Below are positions 51,200 to 63,054 of a DNA stretch of 64,000 bases, piece by piece. The position numbers and the translations under genes are program-made. The notes under the pieces were generated by a model. That model did no database searches, had not been told where the DNA came from, and was given only the letters and a program-made list of their open reading frames with translations. Within the stretch, counting starts at the first letter, position 1, and the number at the start of each line of letters is the position of its first letter. Source of the stretch: Melampsora larici-populina 98AG31 (lineage: Eukaryota; Basidiomycota; Pucciniomycetes; Pucciniales; Melampsoraceae). Location of the stretch: the NCBI RefSeq assembly GCF_000204055.1, contig NW_006768766.1, positions 84,233-148,232 on the forward strand, read 5' to 3'.

Positions 51200-53170
51200 C
51201 TATGTAGAATATTGAGGTGTCTTTAAATCATCAGCTTTGAGCATTCGAATAGGATTTTTACCAGTTTGCTGTAGGACTTGATTCACAACGTTATAGATCT
51301 CCTGATTTAATTTACCTCTTGAACCTTTTATTTCATTATCACCAAGCCAAGTGATGACAGGAAGTCCGTTTTTTGATATTTTTGTAAGTTCTTCATGCTC
51401 TTTTAACAAGTCTTCTATTTCATTTAAATGTCTGATAAGTAAATTATAATTTTCTTCTTCTAAACCTTCTTGTTTTCCTACTTTTAGAATTGATCTTAAT
51501 TTTGAGTCCGCATTAGTCATTGACATTCTTGCAATAGCAATATCGAAAGCTGTTTTCGATAAGGGAACTTGAGACACCGATTCGAGCAACCCAGGAATAA
51601 ATTGTCAGATTACGCCCAGCTATTCTCACCCTATAAGATATAGCTTACCTTCAGATTTCATCTCTGGATTTTGACTGATCGCAGAGATTAAAGCTATCTG
51701 TTCAGGAGGAAATCTCATGATCTCCTTCTCAACGTTCACCTTTGCGTTCTCAATCGCATAGAAACCTCGAGATAGATGTTCACCAATCGTCTTTCCTAAC
51801 ATAATGATATGTTCAATTATCCTATCGACTTCAATCGGTTCTTTTGTACCCGGAAGTACGATTTGACGAGGGATTCCTACACTTTCTCTAGCCTTACGTA
51901 AACCATCACTCAACCATACTAGTTGAAGTGGAACGAATCGGCCAATGATTGACAATACAATCATTCGATTCACTGTCACTGGATCCTCAATCCCTTCTAA
52001 AATCAAACTAAATGTCAGACTTCGATCAAAATCATAAGCAAAAAGTACGTGATCAATTTACCTAAAGGTGTATTTTTTTCTAAATCCCTTGCTGATAATT
52101 TGAAGAAGATTTCCATGTACAAGAGGAATCAGATTTCTAGCTTGCACAAACCAAGAAACAGAGTGGTGATATACAAATGTAAAAAGACTGACGAGAATTA
52201 GCTTCGCGGACCAAAACACGCATGACATCTGTGACATGGAATATTGAGATCAATTCATCAAAGACACATTCAAGAAAGATTGGTCAAACATATGCGGTGA
52301 GAGAAGCTTGAACATACCTTTTTCAGCTCCTTCATAATCTTGCATTTGTGAAAGTCTTTTCATTAACCTACTTTCAAGGCCATTTCCAAAGCCCAAACTT
52401 GGAGGTTTTGGTGAAATTGATGTAATTTTTTCAAGTTCAGAAAGATAAGAGTTTAAATTTGTTGTTGGGTCTGAAATTTTTGAATTCGAATCTAATAAAC
52501 TTTTTTCAAGTTCTATTCTTACTCTTCGTCTTGGGACTAAATTTTCAATAATCTTTGGTTTGGTTATAGCCTCTTCTTCTTTTCCTTTGAGACAGAAATC
52601 GAAGACAATGATTTGTGTTCAGTTGACGTATTTCTTCTCAAGATGAAAGAACATTGTAAGTCGATAGTGATACAATGGCAAGGTTGTCTCTTACCTATAA
52701 TGGAAGGTGTATCAGGTATCTTTGCAACCCGTTCATATTTTGATGTTCTTAGAGGTACTAAAACATGTAAATGTGACCATCAGAAAAAGAAATCATTTCC
52801 ACATTTCAAATACCAAAAGGACTAACATAATCTTATCAATCTATCTATCATCATCCTCGCCCATGAACTTTGACTTGTATCTTTGCCCGAGAATCCTAAA
52901 AGGTAGTCAAATTTGATTTCCAGAGTTCATTCAGATCAGAATACCTCCAAATGATCATCAAACATCTTTTAATTAAATTCACTCACGCAACAATCCAAGA
53001 GGCCATATTCTAATCTTTTGTCTTGATCCAGTGAACGCTTTTTGCCCAACGTCAATTTCTTTGAATAGGTTGATAGAGTCAGTCGTCTCAAGTCTAGTAC
53101 TAGCAGAACCGACAAATAAAAGTAAAGCTATAAATGAGATCTTCATAGTACAATGACTATACATTTTCAA
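51200..53170 (-). CDS. Hypothetical secreted protein, multi-exon
   Basis: ATGs at 53170 and 53143 (MKISFIALLLFVGSASTRLE) precede a signal peptide; the second gives the cleaner one. Exon 1 reads to WPLGLL (donor GTGAGT, about 52986). Phase-compatible exons follow: PLRTSKYERVAKIPDTPSII (about 52710-52770), KPKIIENLVPRRRVRIELEK to QDYEGAEK (about 52320-52590), DVMRVLVREANS (about 52200), and EGIEDPVTVNRMIVLSIIGR through SQNPEMKSE (about 51650-52005). The last exon runs from VSQVPLSKTAFDIAIARMSM to LKTPQYST (51200-51589). The junction around 52080-52200 is not resolved. No domain is recognised. Helical, charged segments dominate the mature part. Secretion is inferred from the N-terminus only. Confidence 0.6.
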
Positions 53171-53174
53171 GAAA

Positions 53175-55600
53175 TTTTAATCCGGGAAATGCTTAGTTAT
53201 CGGAAAACAAACCAGAGAAGGTTTCATAGATTCAATCATTGAATTTATCTATATCAACTTATAGTAGTTAAACATGGTAAAAACCCACAAGAAAAATTTC
53301 CTAGTGAAACAAAGAAAAAATGATTTCATCTCATTTTCAAGTAGTCTGACACATTGATTTGTTAATCTAGATTCCTTTAATCGATAGTCAACTTTCAGCA
53401 GGATGTCCTAAAGATCAAATGAAGATCCTATTAAGGGAGAATTCTCCATAGTCCAGAAAAACACATGTTTATGTTTTGGAATAAAGGTATGGAATCACGT
53501 TGGGACAAATAAACACGTTTCATCTATAACATGAACATCATTCACGAGCTTCAATTGACCAACTCAACAACTTTTACCGGAGCCATAGAGAGGTGGTAAC
53601 GGGCGCCACAGAGGGGAAACATCGGAAGCACCCGGGTTCCGAGGCGAAGGAACGGAGGCAGCCGAGGGGAAGCAACGGAGCCTCACAAAAGCAGATGACA
53701 GATCCTTCGAAACATCTTTCAAGTGCACTAATTCGTTTGCTCAAAGCCATCGTTTCAGGTCTTTTTTTGAAAATATAACTAGCACTCATGGTCTTCATTC
53801 ATAATACCTGCAGGGTTCTCGTTTGCTTGGATGAGGACCGCAACAAGTATATATGTGGGCTATAGTGTCCGACTTCTGGGAATACTAGATCGACTCATCT
53901 TTGAATCAAAAAAGATTCAGAACCAGACGTTACTTGACTGCAAACTCTTTCGTGTGTCAAGGATTTCACTTTCCTCTGTACCCTTTGGGCATTTACCTTC
54001 AGCGGTTTTTCTTGAGACCTGTAGGGTTTTTTCTTGCTTTCATGATAACCTATGATAACCGCAGATCTTGACTCATCTTTTGAATCCAAAATGAAAAATC
54101 AAAGCTCGAGACTTGTAAAAGGAAAAGTTGAAGTAAGATTCTTGGCCTTGGTGATTCAAGATCGACCTATGATTGAAACCGCTTGATAAGCTTATTGGTC
54201 AAGGTTCTTGAGATGAATTGCCGATCAGTTTCAAGAAGATTTGAGTTCATTCGAGCAAATCTGTCACTTCATAAGGTAGATCGCATTTTTTTGGAAATCG
54301 GATTTTGATTTTTTGTGAACCGTATGGACGACGTAGATCCTGGTAGATCTGTCTGGACATTCTGGACTCTGAATGATGAAATGTTTGACCTTTCTTTTAG
54401 AAAGTGCCTCCTGAAGTAATGCAACGACCCGACCCGTAACATCCGGGTGAACCCTCGGTACATCAGATCCGAACCGGCTTTGAGTGAAACTGGGCGGGCT
54501 TACCTGGTCTGGCCCACTCATATGGACAGAGGGCAGGTTTTGATGATATCATCCATGAATTTTGCAAAAGATAACATCATATTTTCAAATAATCACATTT
54601 GAATAGGCTTATGGCCATCCCAGGCTTTTGGTAAGGCATTTGAAGTAAATACATCATAACTTTTAAGAATTGAAGGCAATTTGTTGTCAATCTCATGGGT
54701 CTTTAGGGTCTTAGCAGCTCTTGTCAAGCTGGGCTGCCGGACTGGGTCAACCAATTTTTTCATTATACTGGCCCCTAGCAGGATCAGCACTTCTGGGTAC
54801 CAGGTCAGTGCATTACTCCTGAGGCGTAGGCAATCAGGCACTGTAACCATTTTTGCTCCACTATGGTAAATACCCCTGTGGGGAAAAGGACATACACTGG
54901 CTGTTCAAAGTATTACAAATATTTGAGCTTTGGATACATGTAGTGGTGCTAAAGGAGGGTGTGAATTACAAAGAATAATTAGATAGGGGATGTTGTTCTT
55001 GATTGACTCTGAAGTTGTTTCTCAGCACTATCAAGTACATTTGAAACCAGTTTCTAGTGCTGAATTTGTATACAAGGAAGGCAAAGTAGTGAGAGCAGAC
55101 TGCTTGGTGGTGAATCTTGTAGGTAGGAAGAAAGGGCTGAAAATTAGACACAAGACATGTATATTTAAAATGACACCGCTTTGATTGAACAAGAACTGAA
55201 GCACTGAAAAGCACTGAGCTCCATTGTTTACCATGGCTGCAGGAATAAGATAATCTGACTGAAGACCAGAAGCATTGGCACCTATTATGAGGTTTCAGGT
55301 CAAACTTATTTTGTGAAAATCATAAAAAACCAGACAAATTTTTTACAACAGTGGATGATTAGAAACTTATCTTGATCTCATATAGAGATGCTGTGAAATA
55401 TATGAGCGCAAATTAGCAAACTTGCCTGTTTTAGTATCCGGACAGTGCTGCACCAGATGATCTGCAATTGGGAGCAAATCTGACTTTGAAGTTTGTACTG
55501 TGTTTTTTCTTTCTTTACCAAATCCATCAAACCAAATTTGTCTCCAATCATTTTATTGATCATCTGAATCCTGCTTATCTCACCTTTGTTTCCAAGCCTG
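53175..55600. other. Intergenic, nothing firmly recognised
   Basis: A short GC-rich stretch lies at 53580-53710, and another at about 54420-54530 contains GGGCGGGCTTA. No coding gene is supported. Confidence 0.45.
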
Positions 55601-55604
55601 TTTA

Positions 55605-55749
55605 GGGCGCGTTCACTTAAGGGATTTCTGACCAGAAATCACATTCTGTAAAATTTTTAATGCAAAAATGAAACATACACCACCAAATAGACACTTTAAA
55701 TTTTGCAGAATGTGATTTCTCACCAGAAATTGCTTAAGTGAACGCGCCC
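55605..55749. mobile_element. 145-bp Tourist/Harbinger-type MITE with TTA target-site duplication
   Basis: GGGCGCGTTCACTTAAG at 55605 and its inverse ending at 55749 are TIRs. The inverted similarity continues through TTTCTG..GAAATCACATTCTG to the centre, so the whole element can fold into a long hairpin. TTA flanks both sides (55602-55604 and 55750-55752). The ends differ from the Harbinger at 14287-18957, so another Harbinger family must have moved it. Confidence 0.88.
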
Positions 55750-57479
55750 TTAGTGATTTGCCACTTGAACACCAAAGTCAAGCTTGAAAGAAATCAAGAT
55801 TATGGTCAATCTTGAAAGAAATGACGATTGAAGTTGAGCTTAAAATTGAAAGAGTAAATTCAAGAGAAAACTTGGAAGAGGATTTAACTCCATGCCTGTT
55901 TCCTATGAGCACATCAATGTGCTCATACAGAGAGCTGTGTAATAAATTAAAACAGTTTTCGTTCAGTTCTATCTCCATAATACAAGAATTCTTTGTAGAC
56001 AAGGACGTCAGAACCTACTGTTTTTTGATTGTCCGTTAGATGTTGGAAGAAAGGATTTGTAGTGCCTTTATTTCTCAGTGGTGGGTCATCTTCACACCCC
56101 TTTGAAACTTGGATAGTGTCTTGGCATGACAAGAGATCATGGCAATAAGTTATAAATTTACATTGGCTAACTCTTGTTCCTGAACTTCACAGGTGATCTT
56201 GTTGCCACAACTTTCATCCATCTACTTGAGATGATACTCCATGCCTTACTGGCTGAACTCCAACATGGAAATAGTATGGTTTTGAAGGTGAGACCATCTC
56301 CATATTTTCTTTGCAGGTACAGTCTTTTATTGGAGTCGATCCTCTTTGTTAACCTGATTCAAAACACTAGTTGTGAATTCCAATTTTCATCCTTGAGCCA
56401 TCACAATTGATTTACTGATTCTTTGAACTGTGATTTTGGTTGCAAACCTGAAATGCCACAAAGAAAAGTGTACAATGTCTTGTTGAGGTTATGAGTATTG
56501 ACTTACAAATTGAACTACAAATTGTGGCAAGCAAGCTCAACATAAAATATCTTAGACTTGAACCTCCCTGATGACTGTTTCAGACTGGTGGAAGAGCTTA
56601 ATAAACATAAATACTTTTGAGTGGTGTGCGTTTAGCATCCCTGTTGTCAGAAACAGGGTTGAGCTGACTCAACCAAACCACCTTTGTCTGATAGACATCT
56701 CACTTGGACAAAGGGCAGCTGGTAAGTGTATCCAAAGATATATTCAAAGGGTTTATCATCCCTCCACAAGATGTCTCTTGTGTGAACGTGCTCATGGAGG
56801 ACGGACATGTTGTAAGAGAACTAAAACTGAATGTTGAAACAATGGAGGTAAAGAGGTAAAGAAGTGGTGAAGTCAAGAGACAATTTTGGTCATGAAAATC
56901 AAGACCTGATCTTGACTTGTCTTTTTCAATTGGTCAGCCATAAAAATTAACACAAAAGTGCTCCAACTTGTCCTGATTGTTTTAATCTTGCACAAATATG
57001 CAGGTGTCCCAATTTTTTTCAATTTACAATACATTTTGCAACATCAGACAGCTTGCTGTACTGCAAAATACCATAACAATTTTGACTTGAAACCCCCTAT
57101 TTTAGTCCAGATTTAAGATTGCTTATACACTTCCAGCATCAAAGAGGTTCTCAGATGGGAACATGGGTCCTAAGGACCAGATTCCACTTCTGTTACTGTT
57201 GAACAGCTTCATGAATATCTCCCAAGTAGCAATTGTGATATCCATGTAGTCAATTTTCCAAAATGTTTAACTCAATCTGAACAAAGTTACAGAATGTATT
57301 CCATGCGATTTAATCATGCAGATGAGCAGATGACTGAGCAGAGCTGTATGTAGTCCTTTATCAAGAATTTACTCACATGTTTACACATATGCACTGTGAA
57401 CATCATTCAACTTCCCCAAGTTGGAAAAGGAAAATGATTAATAGTACAGTTTGTAATAAATTAAGAGGATCCAACACTG

Positions 57480-57930
57480 CACACCTGAGCCACAACACTC
57501 ATACTACATATGTGCAGCAAGCTGATTAAATAGTTGTCTATCATGTACATACAGGTCTGCTCAGTTTTTTGCCCATCAGAATAAATAAATCACATGTTAT
57601 ACCACATGTAACTTTTTTGACTTTTAAAAAATTGTCCCAAAAATTCACTACATAGAATTCTGTAGCTGCTCAGGCAATATTGTTGAAGCTATTTTTTAGT
57701 AACAGAAAGGGTGTTACATGCAGTTGAGTTGATACAATTACACCAAAACGTTGAGTCAGTAGTCAATCTTTTGAATGCTTTTGTCAATCTGAAAAAAGTT
57801 ACAGCATGTATTACCTATGAATAACTTATCCTGATGAGCAGATAACTGAGCAGAACTGTATGTACATGATAACCACCTATTCCCTGAGCCGGTTACACAT
57901 ATGTAGTGTGGGTGTTATGGCTCAGGTGCG
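57480..57930. repeat. Long inverted repeat, about 450 bp overall
   Basis: The left arm (57480-57600) and right arm (57815-57930) are inverted copies over about 110 bp. They share ACCTGAGCCA, ACTACATATGTG, ATCATGTACATACAG and CTGCTCAG. A third, direct, weaker copy of part of the right arm lies at 57320-57390 (GATGAGCAGATGACTGAGCA). It looks like a foldback or MITE-type element. The TSD is not clear. Confidence 0.6.
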
Positions 57931-58096
57931 GAGTGATAGATTGTTTTATGACAAATCATACTCCCAATCATTTTTTCCTGCCCACTTGGTGAAGTTTGAT
58001 AAAGTTTGCAGTGATGTAGCATATGCTTTGTGGCTCAGATATGTAGTCAAAGATGATTCAATGACCCATCCTACTCTCAATCATGTTCCCAACCTA

Positions 58097-58400
58097 GGGC
58101 CCCGTTTGGTTGCAATTATTTTACTGTGGTATTTGGACCATCACAGTAAAATAATCGCAAATCAAATTTGGGTGTTTGGTAACCCAAATTTAGAGATTAT
58201 CGTACCACATTAGGGCGGTTCAAGAAGGGTTTGGCGAACCCCCTCGACGCAACCTGGCGAACCCACATTTTAAGGTCGGCCAGTCCTTAAAATCCCGGTT
58301 CGCACATTGCCGAACACCTTAAATTTACGATTTAAGTGCTCTTAAATCCAGGGTCAAACCAACCGTTTTTTTCATTCTGGTTCCAACAGTTGTTTTTTTG
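58097..58400. repeat. Foldback sequence beginning GGGCCCCGTTTGGTTGC
   Basis: ATTATTTTACTGTG and CACAGTAAAATAAT form a near-perfect stem around 58116-58156. AATTTGGGT and AACCCAAATT form another at about 58165-58190. The start GGGCCCCGTTTGG resembles ends of Harbinger-like MITEs, but no inverse end or TSD was found. It lies just upstream of the phosphofructokinase fragment. Confidence 0.5.
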
Positions 58401-58599
58401 CGATTCTCTTTCCTTTATTAAATGGGAAAGTTTTTTTTGTGGTTTAATGCATGATTTGTTATATCATCACTTATATCTCGCAGAGCTTTACCCCTTTGAA
58501 ATTTGATATCACATCCTCCAAATAGCCTCTCACTCAGCCATCTCCTCCATTTGATCTTCCGTTTTCCAACATGCCTCGTATTTCCGAACGAGTTACTGT

Positions 58600-59587
58600 G
58601 ATTCGCGATTTGATCAATTTATGTGTGGTTTCCCACATCGCCTCCCCATGGTTCATCTGCCAGGTAAGTTCAAATTATGGAGTGAAGATAATGAATTTGA
58701 ACTCATTCTTGATGCCTAAAATTCCACAGCTACGATCAGCAACAATGTACTTATCACTGAATGGAGCTTAGGTAGTTATACCAGTATCTATGTCTTGGTT
58801 GACGCTTGTGATTCGATCCGACAAAGTGCATCTGCTAGTCGGAATAGGGTTTTCGTCGTGGAGACGCAAGGTGGAGAATCTGGATATATTGCTCTACTCG
58901 GTGGTCTTGCTGTTTGTCATTTTCTTTATTATCCGGATCTCTTGGTAAATAGGTATAGAATTATAGTTGAGCTCATGTTTCTTCTTGATCTACACATAGG
59001 CTGGGGCCAATATTGTTTATACGCCTGAGCTACCTGTCACACTCACCCAACTGAGTGCTGATGTCGAATTCTTCAAGAAGAGATTCAGAGCTGATCCGAA
59101 GGGTAAATCTCAAGGAAGGCTTCTTGTCCGATCCGACAAATCCTCTAGTACCTATACCAACGAAGTAGTCACGAAGATCTTGAAGGAAGAAGGTGATAAA
59201 CTATTTGATGCACAACAAGTCAGTCTTGGACACGTTTTACAGGGTGGAGTACCTTCACCAAGCGATCGAACTCGAGCAGTGGGTATGTCAATCAAATGTA
59301 TTCAATTCCTTGAAAGACATTGTATAAAAGTAGTAGCCTGTAATAAGGAAGTCGAAACCCCAACAGAAGGAAGGAATACAGGTTTACCAACAGTAGAGAA
59401 ATCAAGTGGAGAAGAAGAAAACTTTGGAACGATTGTGATCACTAGAAGTCAAATTCGAATAGCTGGATTAAAAGAAATGGTAGAAGGAGCTGACCTAAAT
59501 AAAAGAAGAGGTAAACAAACTTGGTGGTGGGAATTAAAGAAAGTAGTGGAAATCATGAGTGGTAGATTACAAGATGGATTTGAATAA
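58600..59587 (+). pseudogene. Phosphofructokinase, C-terminal half only
   Basis: Exons are about 58600-58663 (LPMVHLP), 58730-58911 and 59000-59587, with introns 58664-58729 and 58912-58999. The sequence reads ATISNNVLITEWSLGSYTSI, VDACDSIRQSASASRNRVFV, VETQGGESGYIALLGGL, NIVYTPE, GRLLVRSDKSSSTYTNEVV, VSLGHVLQGGVPSPSDRTRA and a Lys-rich end. This is the C-terminal half of eukaryotic 6-phosphofructokinase, whose QGG and SLGHxLQGG segments lie in the regulatory half. The whole N-terminal catalytic half is missing. The upstream ATG at 58571 (MPRISERVTVIRDL) is in another frame relative to the PFK exons. It cannot make an active enzyme. Coding from 58730 onward is free of stops. Confidence 0.82.
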
Positions 59588-59589
59588 AA

Positions 59590-60965
59590 GATTTAAAAAG
59601 TCAATTTATCATTTCTAAAAGCAAAACAAAAAGAGAAAGTTTGTATGAATCACTTGTAGTATATCTCATGCTAGTTTCAAAAGTGTAGTTGATCTAGAGT
59701 TTTTTGCAATCAAGAAAAAGTTTCAAAAGAAATTGATTATATAAACTGAATCAAGTTCCAAAACCTCACAGAAGCCTAGGTGTAATCTGATGTACACCAA
59801 AGTGATTAAAAGTTGGCGAGATCTAACATTTTTCATCCTCAAATGTTTTCTTTTTCAAGAATCTAGAGATGTACTAGACAAAACAGATCCCCAATGTTCT
59901 ATCAAAAGAAAGATTTATGATGGAGTTTACTAAATCAAATCGCTTTGTAGTTTCTTCCACTACAACATGCTCATCTCAGAGTTCACAACATTGATTGTAA
60001 ACCCGACTTGAATTGAAAGTTGCTATAAAAAAAGGTATGTAGAATCATCAAGATCTCAAACATGGTAAGGATTTCAAATAAATTTGTCTATTTTGTATTT
60101 CTCAATGAAGAAACCGAAGAGAAGAAAAAAATCCATTTCTCTCCTTCAAGAAAAATCAAAAACCAAACCCACAATCTTGATTCGAAAATCTCAAATTTTC
60201 AACAAGAAATTTTTCAATCTAAATATTGTATATTCACCAATCCAAGAAAAAAAATCTTAGAACAGAAATGCATGAAAAAAGATAATTCCAAAAAAACAAT
60301 TTGCTTTACAATTGGGAAAGTTTTGTTGATCAAGTCCGTAATACATTAATAACAAAAAAACGAAAAAAAAACATTAAATAAAATCAAAGAAAAACGAGTT
60401 ACAAAAAACAAAGAAAGGAAGAAAGGAAAGAAAACCCAATTTTCAAGACCTATAAGAAGAAAAAAACGATCTGGTAATTAACAAATCGTGTGTACAGAAA
60501 ATTTGTTAATGAAAGAGGCAAGGGTTGGAAAAAAAAGAAAAATCAGGGACAGCGCTCGAAAAAAGGAAAATGGAAGCAATCTTGTTTTTCGTTTGTTGTA
60601 CCTGATACAACACTTTTTTTCAAAAATCACAGGTACAGTCAATTCCATAAAGAATGAAATGTTCAAAATTCGAAAAGACCTGATGGTCCGTGCACCGCGC
60701 AGCACCGGCCACATCTGATCAGGCCACGCTGTCAAATAAGTGCTCACGCACTCGATGATCTGCAGATGATTGTTTCTTCTAGTTGTCTTTTTTTTAGTCT
60801 TTGTTTTTTGAAAGTTTTTTTTTCTGGTCTTGTTTTTCTTTGTTGGGGGTTGGGGTTGACCCTCCCATCCATTCTGAATCACCTGCCGAGTCGCCCTTTT
60901 CCGATTGTTTGTTTCCAACCGGGTTTCCTGTGTTTCCGTCTTTCCGACCATTCCATTCGACCCCC
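59590..60965. other. Intergenic, A-rich, nothing recognised
   Basis: Many poly-A runs and short open frames; no supported gene. The last 200 bases are T-rich and pyrimidine-rich and precede the transposase start at 60970. Confidence 0.45.
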
Positions 60966-60969
60966 AAAG

Positions 60970-62133
60970 ATGGGATTTCAACGATATTCCGAGGATCTCA
61001 AGCTCCTGGCCACTCGATTGGCCATGGAGCGTGTTCCTCTGGCCGAAATCAACATTCGATTAAGATCCAACATATCCCCAGTTTCGCTATACCGATGGAA
61101 AAATTGCTTACGCAACACGAACAGCGTCATCAGAGACCCAGCAACCTACGAGACACGAGGTCGACCCTTTCTTTTGTCCGACGAGAACCTTGCCGTACTT
61201 CACGACCTTGTGAACGATCGCCCCGCGGTCTACTTGGACGAGTTGCAAATAGAGATTGCTGCTTTAACAGGGTTGACTATCTCTCGTGCAACCCTCTGTC
61301 GTGAACTTCATCAGCGTCTAGGACTATCTCTGTTAGTCACGCGAGGAGTGCATCCGAATCAATCCCCGGTAGAGCGGACCGATTTTATGTTTCGGGTGGC
61401 AGGAATACCACCCGAATACCTGGTTTTTATTGGTACGTGATTGATTCACATTTCCTCGAGCGAGTCCATATTACTAACCCTCTTTCACTGGTAGATGAAA
61501 GCGGAGTTGTCGGTCGTGATGCTTCTCGAACCCACAGTTGGGCCAAGCGAGGAACTCACACAATTCGCCAGCACCGATACACCGAACGTAGTCATTGGAC
61601 CCTCCTCCCTGCCGTTAGCGAGGAGGGAATGATTGCAGGAGTTGTTCTAGAGGGGCCGGTCCGCAGGATCGATGTGGAGCTATTCTTGAAGAATGACTTG
61701 GTAAGGCATCCTTCTAATTCCCCTTCACGTTAGTTTATTCATGTTTTCTCATTTTGGGTTGGGCCACATAAACATTTCATTCTAGCTCCCGGTGATGAAC
61801 CGATACCCTGGGCCAAACTCGGTGCTAGTCATGGACAATGCACGAGTTCATCATGGTGGAAGAATCTTGGACCTTTGCAACCAGGCTGGAATCCTGGTCA
61901 TCTATCTCCCAGCGTATTCACCTGACATGAACCCCATCGAGAACGCTTTTCACTGTACCAAGTCTTGGTTGAAAAGAGAAGATCGATGGCTTTTCGAGGC
62001 CGACAAGGCCGAATACCTCCTCCTTTTGGCCGCCAGAGTCATGACTCGGCAGTTGATGCAACCCCTCATTGCACACGCGGGTTACACCACTCGGCACTAT
62101 TGGGTTAGATACAATGCTAGGTTTGATCATTAG
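60970..62133 (+). CDS. Tc1/mariner (IS630-type) transposase, DD34E, 3 exons, 338 aa
   Basis: Exons are 60970-61432, 61495-61700 and 61786-62133, total 1,017 nt in frame with TAG. The N-terminus is a helix-turn-helix region (RYSEDLKLLATRLAMERVPL, LYRWKN) with a GRP hook-like motif (TRGRPFLLSDENL). The catalytic part has FIDESGVVGRDASRTHSWAK (first Asp), VLVMDNARVHHGG (second Asp) and YLPAYSPDMNPIENAF (Glu). I count 34 residues between the second Asp and the Glu. The start MGFQRYSEDL was chosen because the family begins shortly before the HTH. No stop or frameshift is seen. TIRs and a TA duplication were not located, so whether the element is complete is open. Confidence 0.87.
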
Positions 62134-62139
62134 ACCCAT

Positions 62140-63050
62140 TCCCTCTCGAATGCCTTTCAAGTAATTTGGTTGTTGTTTGCTTTGAATAGCGCTTTCGAAT
62201 AGCTCAGTTTGTCCTCTTAATAGCGATTGTTGTGCTATGTTATGAAAGTTTGAATTTGTCGTGTTTTGTTCTCAGTTCCGTTATCTTTCAATGATTTTGA
62301 ACGGCATTCAGTTGTCTCTTGTGTGCTTACCGATTACTTGTGTTGTCCATTTGTCAAATCGATCCTTAATCACGCTCAGATGATCTCCTATACTTTGTGA
62401 TGTGTCCGAGCTGCCCAAATGAAATGCTAAGATGGCTCTTGATTGGTTTATCATAATGAGTATCAACTGCAGTGGTCCCATGTTCTCTAACGTACACCTG
62501 ACATTGAGTCACCTTTCCGCTGACTCAATGTGAAGACCACCACATTGAGTCAATTGGGCAAAGTGATTCGCGATTTCAATAATCGACGAGTCACTTTCCA
62601 AAGCATGTGACCTTTCGAAATGCCGTCAATTCCCATATCTCACAGTGCTCACCAAAAAAGGGGGAGAGCCAATAGCTAGCTCGCTCGCATTTGGAAGGTT
62701 TGGTTGTGATCAGAGGCATGATTATGATTTCACATTGCCACATGAGACATCTTTCAGCCAGCAAACAGAGGAATTGCACACATAACTAACACAAAACTAA
62801 CACAAAACTAACAAAAAACCAGGGAAACAATCGATGGTAATCATAGTAGTATTTTATCGGGAGGCAGTATGATTTTTTTTAAACAAAAAAGGTGAAACAC
62901 TAATACAAAAACATTTGATTAGCAACATACTGGTTTCTTTTTTGAGTGGAAATCGAATCACATGAGACATTTTGTTATTGGTTCAACCATAGAAATTTTT
63001 GATGTTTGTCAAACTACATATCGAGGCGTTTTTGGAGTAGGAAAGAGAAG
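62140..63050. other. Intergenic with a short inverted-repeat cluster
   Basis: At 62498-62555, TGACATTGAGTCA, TGACTCAATGTGA and CACATTGAGTCA repeat the same core in both orientations. This might be a binding-site cluster or a small foldback near the transposase gene. No coding is recognised. Confidence 0.45.
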
Positions 63051-63054
63051 GAAA

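Noticed and set aside
53580..53710. GC-rich stretch as a small RNA or repeat element
   Set aside because: Purine-rich low complexity without inverted ends or a second clear copy in the window.
58571..59587. A complete phosphofructokinase gene
   Set aside because: The N-terminal catalytic half is absent and the only upstream ATG is out of frame with the PFK exons.
60478..60981. 167-aa Lys-rich frame on the minus strand
   Set aside because: Low-complexity product of poly-A/T runs upstream of the transposase gene; no domain and no conserved start context.
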